Assembly: GCA_007922225.1 (NCBI GenBank)
Contig: ML679963.1
Span: 3,139,176 to 3,203,175 of the forward strand
Direction of reading: 5' to 3'
From: Emydura subglobosa
Lineage: Eukaryota; Chordata; Testudines; Chelidae
Length of the DNA: 64,000 nucleotides
Positions 24,165-34,700 of this stretch are shown here, piece after piece. The notes under the pieces were generated by a model. That model saw nothing but the letters and a program-made list of their open reading frames with translations, was not told where the DNA came from and did not search any database. A program made the position numbers and the translations under genes. Numbering within the stretch: the stretch's first letter is position 1; every line of letters begins with the position of its first letter.

Positions 24165-24280
24165 ATGACTAGGTGGATGAGGTAATATCTTTTACTGGAC
24201 CAACTTCTGTCCGATAAAAGATATTACCTCACCCTCCTTATCTTTCTAACATCCTGGGCCCAACAGGGTTACAACAGCAC
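24165..24280. mobile_element. Fold-back element, copy 2
   Basis: The left arm GATGAGGTAATATCTTTTAC is mirrored by the right arm GATAAAAGATATTACCTCAC with almost no loop. The outer right end (CCTGGGCCCAACAGGGTTAC) is the reverse complement of the sequence that opens copy 1. The perfect part of the arms is about 18 bp and the whole is about 115 bp. Confidence 0.65.
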
Positions 24281-25772
24281 TTAATTTTAGTATATGAAAT
24301 GTTGCTGTGTACTGATTTCACATACTGAGACTATTTCCCTAAGGTTAAGAGTTGTTGGAATGAATAGTTATGAAGCATGGGGAAAACCCAGGCTGCCTGC
24401 CTAACAAAATGCTAAAGGACAGGAATAGTGTGAACTAAAGATCACTCTCTAAACAGTTCAGTGCTTCACCTGGTGGGGAATAGCCTTTATGCTGAGGATG
24501 GCTTCATGGCTGGTGAAGACAAGATCCTTCGTGTTATCTTTCTTCTCTTTCTGTTTATAGTAAGATATTTTAAAAAAATCTTCCATGAACGAAGTAAAAA
24601 AAAATTATACATATGAAGACAGGGACAATAAAACCTTGTGCTTTAGGGCATCAGTGGATTGCCACAGGAGTGAAGAGGAAAATTTCCCTTCAGACTACCA
24701 GACACTGCCTTTTTAGTGAGGTTTTCATTTTCCTTCCTTTAGATATTGGCCACTTCCCAAGAGAAGATACCAGAACCTCACCAGATTAGTGTGCCTGTGT
24801 GGCAATCTGTGCCTTCCATAAGCCTTACAAGAGCTCCATGCACCTTTGTTTCCTCTTCCTCCCCAGCATGCACAAAGACCTGACATCTGGCCCTGCTCTC
24901 TTTCCTTCCTGGCATGTATATTTTTTATTTGATCGCGGCTTTGTAGCACTCTGTAAGTCTGCCATATTTTTCCCCAGTGTCAGCCAGGTATTGGCTAATG
25001 AAAGGGAGGAGATAATCTCTGTTGTTGAATTTCATTTAAGACCTTATCCATGATGATGCAGATCAGATGCTTTGACTGTAAGCTTTCCGAGCCAGAAGGG
25101 GCTTGGTTTATCTGTAAAGCAGAATACAAAGTCAGTGTTTATCCTCAGAACAGTGTGGTGGTGGCTGAGCAGTGTGTCAGCTGAAAGCTGTTTGATGGGC
25201 TCGTATGAAATGAGTTGGAGGTGATGAGGTCGATGAATAGCATGGAAAAGACATAACCCCAGCCTCAGTGAGCAAGGACCCACATCACAGGAATCAGTAC
25301 CACAACGGGCATCAACTGGCCCCCTTACTGCCAGTCTCAGCAGAGAGCTGAATTCCTCTCTCGACCCAAAGCAGTGGGTGGTCTCTCCAGATCAGGGAAG
25401 AGTCCACTGGCTGTGAGGAGCAGTGAATAGAAAGCGTACGTTGCTGCTGTACATGCCCTGATAATACAGGATGTCAGCCAGCACCTTCACTGAAAAAGAA
25501 AAAAAAAAAAAGAAAGGCAAGCGATCAATTCTTCTCTTAGTAGCATCCCTATGAATGCTCCTACTATTGGTGTGGTAGTGTCCCCGCGCCTAAGACCAAT
25601 GGAGCACCCATAGGGGACATATCTTGAAGAACTTCAGTTACTGCAGAGAGTGAGTAACCCTCTCTTCCCTAACTGTTACTGGCGAAGAGTCGTAAGGGAA
25701 GCCAGACTAAGCCCCCACATAGTTTATCAGGAGGCAGTATTAATGGCACTGGTTTCCTTGTAGCTTGCTGCC

Positions 25773-28700
25773 ATGTCATCCATCCTTGGAAAGATGAGAA
25801 AATTTGGCAGTTCTGATGTGGAGGACTCTGAAGTCACGGACGAGCACACCGATGGGGAGGATTCCATTCTGGGAACCCCTGACAGCTTTCAGGGCACCCA
25901 GAATACGAAGACCCAGCAGCTGCCCAAAAGCAACATCTTTGCTAGACGAGGCCGGTTTGGGATGGGGGACAGCGACAAGAACATGGCACCCATGGACTCC
26001 TTGTACCAGATGGACCACCTGGTGTCTGCTCCTGTCATCAAATTTAATATCAATGTGGAAAGGGCAAAATTACACAATCAGTTTGCCAAGTAAGTTTCTG
26101 ATATATTGGATATACATTATGACTGGGGTTGGGCTGCATATCTCAGCTCAGCATTTCCTCACGGCACCACAGTATTTGATTTTACGGCAGACATTTCAGT
26201 ATGTCCTATGCTTAAAGAATGCGAAGGGCTCCAGATACTATGGTCCATGTAATGACTATTGTCTATTGACTATTGTAATGACTATTGTCCTGGAGTCGTA
26301 TCTCTGAATACAATCTACTCACCAAATGATATCAATGGGAGCAGATCAGTGCCTCTAGGACTCAAACCCTTTGGTGTCTTACCCAAAATTAGTGGGTTCT
26401 TTTGAAAAGGTTGGCCTAAATCACTTCCCAAAGCTGTCCAGTGAGTCAAGAGTTCTCGGCTCCCAGGGCTGTGATCACACCGTTAGACTTCATTGCTTCA
26501 TGTGATTTGAGTTCTTGTTCTTAACTTTTCACCAATAAAAACAAAAACACCCCAGTACATCTGTTTGTCCAGACCTTTATGGTTTTACAGACTGTACAAT
26601 TCCATATATGTAATATTCACTAATGTGTGTGCCCCTGAAAGCCAGTAATGGAAGTATAATTGTCTGGTGGCTTTTAAGAGGTTGCTTAATCCTTGATGTT
26701 TCAGTAACTAAATGTATCCTTGTCAGGCTCCTATCTGCCAATTCCATTGAGAGCTGCTCAGAAAAAGCTTTCAAATTCTATGATCGCAGAAGGATTTTCG
26801 ATGCTGTAGCTGAAGGTGACACAAGTGATCTGGACGACCTGCTGATCTATCTCCATGAGACCTTGAAGCATCTCACTGACGATGAGTTCAAAGGTACCCA
26901 GTAGTGTCAAAGGCATCCAAATGCCATTCCCCTCTTCCAGCAGTGCTGCTGGGATTAAAAGATCAGCATAGTGTTAACTTAAATACGTGGTAAGACATCA
27001 CAGGGGGTTCTGTATCATGCAGTAGTTTCCCAAAGATGGGGCAGTTCTCTGTGAAGCTACTGGAAATTTCAGAAAAATTTGAGAGGTTATTTGTGAAACT
27101 CTAAATGTCCCTGGATTCTTCCACCCCTTCAGAAGATCCCAGATCCCTTGTGACTACTTTAAAGTGTTACAGGACTCTCGTTGTTTTTGCTGTATACAGA
27201 CTAACACGGCTACCCCTCTGGAACCTTGTGACTACTGCACGCCTATGAGTTAGAGGGCAGGTTTGTAATGCCCCTTTTTATAGCTGTAACCTTTTGTGTT
27301 ACAGAGCCGGAAACTGGGAAAACCTGCTTATTGAAAGCCATGCTGAATCTGCATGACGGGAAGAATGACACCATTCCCCTGCTGCTGGAAATTGCGGAGA
27401 AAACAGGCAATCTGAAAGAGTTAGTTAATGCAGAATATACTGACAACTACTACAAGGGTAAGAGAGGCAGTTGGGAGAATGTCTGGGCTTGCCTAAGTCC
27501 TGGAGAAAGACTTGAGACAGGCTACATGGGACTGTCTGAGCCCTCAGACGCTCCTCTGTATGTGGCCAAGAATGAGGCTCTAGTTCTAGGAAAGCAGAAC
27601 CACAAACTGCCTGAGGGCCTGACTATTAGTCATTATGTGTGTTCCTGAAATACCTGGATCACGCCCGCCATTTATGCCAGTGACATGTTTGGTTAATGTA
27701 GTCTAATTTTCTTCCCCTTCAAGATCACATTGGCAGGGGAATGAGGGAGCCTGCATTTGCTGCCTCCATTGGCTCCATTCTGTTGATAAATCGAGCACGT
27801 CAATCTCCAGGGCTGATCAGTTTGTCCCTTTTCACCAGCATTGCATTGACCTCAGACAAAGGAGTCTGTAGTGTCTGACAGCTGTTTCTCTGTGTTATGT
27901 GAACTGAGATTTCCATGGTTTGATGAGTGTTTCCCTAGGTCAGACCGCTCTCCACATTGCCATCGAGAGGAGGAATATGTATTTGGTGAAGCTCTTGATC
28001 CAAAACAGAGCAGATGTTCATGCGAGAGCCCACGGGGAGTTCTTCAGAAAAATCAAAGGGAAACCTGGCTTTTATTTTGGTAGGGAAAACAAGGAGCATG
28101 ATACATGATTTCATTTACCGATCAAATTACCAAGAGAGTTGTCCCAAATACTCCTATGTTAAAACACTCCTGATTACGGGGGACCAGATGTCCACAGAGG
28201 GGCTAATTCAAGATGCCCCTCATATTTCCTAATGGGGGCTGGGATGACAAAGGAGCTAAGGAAACTGGGCATCCATTTCCCATTGATATTCAATGCAAAA
28301 TGGGTACCTAACCCCCTTTGTCTTCTGAACTACCTCTGAATCTTTTGATGGGTTGTATCATTATTAGAGGAACCTGCTAGCACTTCACTCGATATTTCTA
28401 TAGCCATCTATTTTCAGTCAGCAGGGGATGTTATAATCCAAGCATAAAAAATTGTTCTTGCCTACAACATGGTATGTGAGGTCCTAGCGCAAAAAGTCTC
28501 TTTTTGGAGAAAACTCCCCTAACATATTCAGTCCTTTTAACCAAAATGCATAGGGATCATTCAGTGTGGATTTTTAGTTTGAGGAGAATTCTGAATTTTG
28601 GTGGGGTTTTTTTTTTTTTCAATTCTCCGTATGCTGGGTCCAGATAACCTCAGTGTATTGATCAGCAATGTCTGAACATGTTAACTAGGGGGTGAAATTC

Positions 28701-31700
28701 ACCCCTGTTTAGAGGCCCTGCACAAGATTTATGCAGTGCTTAAGTCCCAGTTAAACCATAGGAAAATTTGAACAACGAGACTGTGATTTGGTTCAGTCGT
28801 TGATGGAGAACTGCTGACCCCTGTCTGATCATGGTGGGAGGTGGTGACTTTTGTACATATGGTGAGTTTTCTGACCAGTGGTTCATGTTGCTTGCCATTA
28901 GGTGAACTACCTCTTTCTCTGGCTGCCTGCACCAACCAGCTTAGCATTGTGAAGTTCCTCCTGGAGAACCCGTATCATCCAGCCAATATAGCTGCCCAGG
29001 ACTCTATGGGCAACATAGTTCTGCACGCTCTGGTGGAGATCGCAGATAACACCAAAGATAACACCAAGTTTGTAACCAAGATGTACAACAACATTTTGAT
29101 CTTTGGTGCCAGAATTAACCCGATGCTGAAGCTGGAAGAGATCACTAACAAGAGAGGACTGACTCCTTTAACCCTTGCTGCAAAGAAAGGGAAGATAGGG
29201 GTAGGTGGAGACGCACCTGTTACTATTTCAAATAACACACAGTGTAGTCAAAATATTTACACGGGAAATGTTGTCCTTACTTGCTGCCTGGGCCTAGCAG
29301 ACCAAGAGGCGGGACTTAATGCTGGAGTTTAAAAAGAAAAGCTTTGAGGGAACGTGTCCAGAGGGAGTCATGTAGTACCAGTAAACATATGTCAGCCTAG
29401 AGGGAAACAGAAAAAGTGCCCTGGCTGCTATCTCAGGTGGCGTAGGTAGCACGTCTTTGACTTGCTGACATGGCCATTTCCAAACATTTCCCATTCACCA
29501 GGACAGTGACCTCAAAGGGATATGAAACAGGTACTTCTGGATGTCTGTTTTAGTTTTGAAAGGCCAAAGATAGTCACAAATCTTAACTGGTAGAGACCAG
29601 AGAGGCACATCATGTTTACTGCATTAGCTCATTGCCACATTCATATCACTCCATTCCCCAGAACCCAATGAGATCACTAGCTATTGGGTATTCCCAGCTT
29701 TGAGCCGTGCAGTGTCCCAGTGGCTTGACTTCAGCACAGTTAAACAAGGGAAGAATCTGGCCTCCTGTGTTACTGAAAAACTGAGGAACAAAAAATCCAC
29801 TCCAGCTGAAATGTTGGTCACATATTATTCTTTTGTGATTAGATTTTCGCCTATATCCTTAGACGAGAGATCAAAGAGCCTGAATGTAGGCATCTGTCTA
29901 GGAAGTTCACCGAATGGGCCTATGGACCCGTCCATTCATCTCTTTATGACCTGTCCTCCATAGACACGTGTGAGAAAAACTCAGTGCTTGAGATTATTGC
30001 GTATAGCAGCAAAACACCAGTAAGTATGAAACCCCCTCTACGCTTTCTACGGGTGCAGTGCTTGGCTGTGTGCCGTACAGTGCCTCTCTCTGAACAGCTT
30101 TTTTGCAGAGCTTTGTTACAAGCAAATGGTGATCAGGAGCAGTACAGGGAAGTGATTTTGTTCTTGGCATGAGTCTATGCACTGATGTTCCTTTTGCCCA
30201 CCTGACTGTGGAAGCTGATCCTGGGACTTTATTGCAAATATTCCCGTTGGCTTGAAGCTAGCAGTACCATTCACAGGAGTGCTTGCTCGGACAAGTAAGG
30301 GTTCCACAGTCATGACATACACCAGGCCTCTGTGTTGTGTGTCATTCCCTGACACTCCTTTGGGCTCCTGAGAGAAACATTTTGTAGTTAGAGCAGGGGA
30401 TTGGGAGACTGGTTGCCTGGCTTCTGTTCTCAGCTCTGCTCCTGACTCCTTGTGCAACCCTGGATGAAATCACTGGGATAATGACATTTCCCTGCCTCCC
30501 GGCGATTGGAGAATGTGTTTGCTGGCACCAATGAGATATTTATTTACTGTTTGCAAAGCCCTTTGGCAGGTGCTTCCTCAGCTTACATGTGTATTGGCTT
30601 CTTTGGGATTCACATTCCTTCGCTCTCTCATCCCGCTCGCAGAATCGCCATGAGATGCTGTTGGTAGAGCCCCTGAACAGGCTGCTGCAGGACAAGTGGG
30701 ACCGATTCGTCAAACGCCTGTTTTACTTCAACTTCTTCGTTTACGCCATGCACATCGTCATACTCACCATGGCTGCCTACCACAGACCTGTGGAAAAAGA
30801 TGAAAAGGTACTTCACTGGTCAGACTCAGTGTGACCAGCCCAGCTGTAAATCCCCAGGGCTGCCTGCCACGTTCATGGTGCCAGAGCTTAAGAAAGGTTC
30901 CTCCTTCTTTCCTGAGTGAGGAAGAGAAAAAGGTCAGAGGAGGGATTCCTCCTCCAGCTCCCTCCTTGGAAAACAGAGGAAGCAGTGCATGTAGGGCAGC
31001 CCAATCCTAGGGGAAGCCAAGCACCCTGAAGTGCTCAGGTGCTTTCCCATCTCCTGCTGTGCTGACCCTATGCTCCTATGTTACGCAGCCTCCCTTCAGA
31101 TTTGAACACACCACCGTGCAGTATTTTCGAGTCATCGGCGAGATCCTGAGTGTGCTAGGAGGTCTCTATTTCTTTTTCAGAGGGGTAAGAGCTTTGACAT
31201 TTCTCCTTAGAGCCATGTGGATAGGTGGGAGCCAAAAATAGACCACCCCCCCCTTGGTTTGGGCTGGTGGCTAGGAGAGTCCATCCCTCATTTGAAAGCT
31301 ACAGATAGTTTTCCATGGCCTGGCTAGCAGCTGTCAGGTTGCTACTGAGCCACAAAGCTAAGCTGCAGTTGCCTGTCATCCTATTGCATGAGAGGGAAGG
31401 CCCTAAAAGGTTTAGGAGTGTCTGGGCACAGAGACCAGGCTTCCGGAGGCATTGAATATAGTCAGGGCCTGCCCCCGCTAAGGACTTTAGAGATCATCAG
31501 TGCCAGCTTAACGATGAACTGCTGCTGTATGGCAGCCAATGTCAAGCATGCACAGCGAGTGCAGTGTGAGCACAGTGAGCAAACGGACTGCTGCCTCCCA
31601 CGCAAGCTGCAAGCTCCAGCGTAGCCCTGCACTGAGGGGATAATTGAGGCCTGTGCTTACTGGAACGTGTGTTGCTGTGGATTGATCCCTGTGGGCTAAA

Positions 31701-34700
31701 TTAGGGTGAGCTGTTTCCCTCTTCCCAGCTTGGAGCCTGCTCAGCAGACCTCCCCAGCACGTACCGGGGCAGTGGTTGCAGCCGCAGCATTTCCACGTGT
31801 GACGCAGCTAAAAGTCAGCCCTTAGATACAAAGTGATGGGTCCACTGGGCAGGTTCACAGTGGAAATTTTCGTCTCCCTTTTTTTTTTTGCAGATACAAT
31901 ATTTCCTGCAGAGGCGGCCATCGTTGAAGACTCTGCTGGCTGACAGTTACAGTGAGGTTCTTTTGTAAGCTTCTCAGCAACTTCTTCATTTGTCTTTGAA
32001 TGTGGCATTTAGGAGCCTCAGGGGACCCAGCCAGTCATCACATGGACAGGCTTGGGAATAAGCACCCAGAGCACAGTGTTTTCATCCACAGTTCTCCTGG
32101 CACTTTACATGGATGGGTCTGGGTCATTACCCTCATTTACAGGTGGGGAACATGCAGAGAAGTTAACTCACTGGGTCCCCCATCAGAGCTAGGAATACAT
32201 CCCAGGACTTCTGACTTGCAGTCTGGTGCCCTGCGCACTGGGTCGTGCTGAAACCTCTCCGGTCCCCATGGGTACCTTCCACTTTATGCTATTTGAGCCC
32301 TCTGTTTTCTCCAGTTGGAAGGCTGCTACACAGTGCAGCCCCCTGACCTGCTGCCAGTTCTGCGGTAAGAGAAAGGGGGTGCCAGAGACAGCAGCGCCGT
32401 AGGACAGCAGAGAGAGTTGTGGCTTGTCTTGCTCACATCCTGCAAGGCAGAAGAACAGCAGCGGGATTGGACAAATGCATATGTGGGAAACTCGGGAGTT
32501 ATCAAGGGAGACAGGAATTGTGGGAGGTGCAGAAGACAAGCGAGGGGTGAAAAGAAAGAATCAAGGGATAGAGGCTGGCCTACGAGGACCTGTCTGTCCA
32601 GACAGGGATTAGAATGTGCTTTTGGGGACTCCCTGACCCCTCTGCATATGCCTCCGTCCCTCCTTTCTTGCCTGCTTGGGGGAATCTGCACCCTATGCTT
32701 GGACCATGTTTGTCTTTCAGTTTTGTCCACTCGCTGTTCCTGCTGAGTTCAGTGGTGCTGTACTTCTGCGGTCAGGAACTCTATGTGGCATCAATGGTGT
32801 TCTCCTTGGCCCTGGGCTGGGCTAACATGCTTTACTACACCCGAGGCTTCCAGCAGATGGGGATTTACTCTGTCATGATTGAGAAGGTCAGTCTAGGGAT
32901 CAGCTGGCAAGCACTGCTGAATTTTCACAAGGCTGGGAAGTGCCAACAGTGGCCCAACCTTAGAGTTTAAACCAGGGAGAGCAGCTTTATTTACACCTGG
33001 TGGGGGAGAAAGAATCTATTTCACTGTTGCCAGCAAGTGGGAAAAGGTTCATGTCAGTAACTTTCCTCTCCATTATTTTCAGACCTTCTCTACCAAGTCA
33101 AACTTCTGCATGTGGGTCTAGCCAAGTAGCCTGTAGAGGGGGACAAAGAGCCACTCCATCTTAGCTTGGTTCACGCGGACAAAGTTGAAAATGTATTTGG
33201 CATGATGTGTATTGCATATGCAGCTAATAGGTCTTGTGAATAACACAAAGGAAATGTTGTCTATATTGAAATCCAATACTAGGAAACTCAGCATTGGTGT
33301 AAGGCAAGGGCAGTGAGTTCACAATGTATAGTGCCTTCTTTGAGCCAAATCAGGACTTTCCACCACGCTTGGTTGCAGTTTGCGTTAGATTCCTATGAAT
33401 CTATGTTCTGTTTCCCTGTTGCAGATGATCCTGAGGGATTTATGTCGCTTCATGTTTGTCTACCTAGTATTTCTCTTGGGATTTTCCACAGGTAATATCA
33501 TCCCGGGAGTTATTTTTTTCCTGTTTCTTTCTTAGAGAATCAAGGAGATTTAAGAAAAATTACCTTTTCAGTTAATTTAGAATTCTTTTTACCAACTAAA
33601 AACTAAGAAATCTACATCATGCCCCAATAAAGAATATCTACCATATTAAAAAAATGACGACTACTACTGCTTAGCACTTATATGGGGCTTTTTAATCCAT
33701 CGTTCTCAAACTGGCTGGCCAAACAGCATTATTCCCATTTTATAGTTGGAGAAACTGAGATGTCACATTTTCAAGTAATTTCTAATTTTGGATGCCTCCA
33801 TGTTGGGTTCCCAACTTTAGAATCCTGGGGATTGATTTTTTTCAAAGCTTCTGGCTCCCCAGAACTCCACCCATAGTCAGTGGCCATCAATCAATATATT
33901 GTGTCTAATCAGGTACAGCTTTGCAAGTTGTCGATGTTTGCAAAATGGGCGGGGTCTCTGAGTATCTTTTTTCTTGTATGCATTGCTTCTCCCATTTGCA
34001 ACAGCTGTGGTGACTCTGATTGAAGATGACAATGAGGGACAAGACAATAACACCTCTTTCTGCTGCCGGTCGGGACAGCTGAAGCGTGGCCGCATGTCAT
34101 ACAATAACCTGTATTACACCTGCCTGGAGCTCTTCAAGTTCACCATTGGCATGGGGGATCTAGAGTTCACTGAGAACTACAGGTTCAAATCTGTCTTTGT
34201 CATCCTCTTGGTCCTCTACGTCATCCTCACCTACATTCTCCTGCTCAACATGCTGATTGCGCTGATGGGGGAAACTGTGAACAAGATCGCACAAGAAAGC
34301 AAGAGCATCTGGAAACTCCAGGTTTGTCAGTCCCCCAGGGTTCTGGTCTTCGTGTTGGAACTAGAAGGAGAAGTTGGGGGATAAGCGCTTTCAAGGGGAA
34401 TCTGGAGAGATGGGTATGTTCCTAAACATGCAGATTTTCATGGCTTTCTATCTCCTGATTCCTGACCCATGAGCACAAGCCTATCTGACTGTCCTTGGCC
34501 CCTTTCCCCATCCGGTGTATGATGCACTGTTTAAGCAGATGTTCCCGATAGGCCAGGAGGCATTTAAGCTCTTGACATTGGAAAACCATGATCAGAATAT
34601 GAAAAGACAGTGGGAGATTATGCACTGGAGGAAAGCAAGTGCCTTCTGCCAGGTTTGCAGTCAATGCCATGTCAGCTTTTGTGTAAGAAGATAAACCCCG

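Larger units (their letters stand above)
16875..25762. other. SHPK 3' UTR and SHPK-TRPV1 intergenic region
   Basis: There is no further coding exon that I can support. The start is the SHPK 3' UTR (probably to about 17.4 kb). The rest contains antisense CR1 fragments (18.6-19.1 and 21.75-21.95 kb), an L2-like segment (19.2-19.6 kb), a MIR-like segment (19.86-20.0 kb), a fold-back element (24.17-24.28 kb), a (TG)n run at 21109-21125 and an A-run near 25497-25512. Noncoding 5' exons and the promoter of TRPV1 should lie here, because the first TRPV1 coding exon begins with an AG acceptor at 25761-25762. I could not place them. Confidence 0.55.

Noticed and set aside
32189..32746. Open frames of 109-134 codons on both strands in TRPV1 intron 9
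   Set aside because: They overlap a MIR-like remnant and the edge of TRPV1 exon 10, and show no domain.
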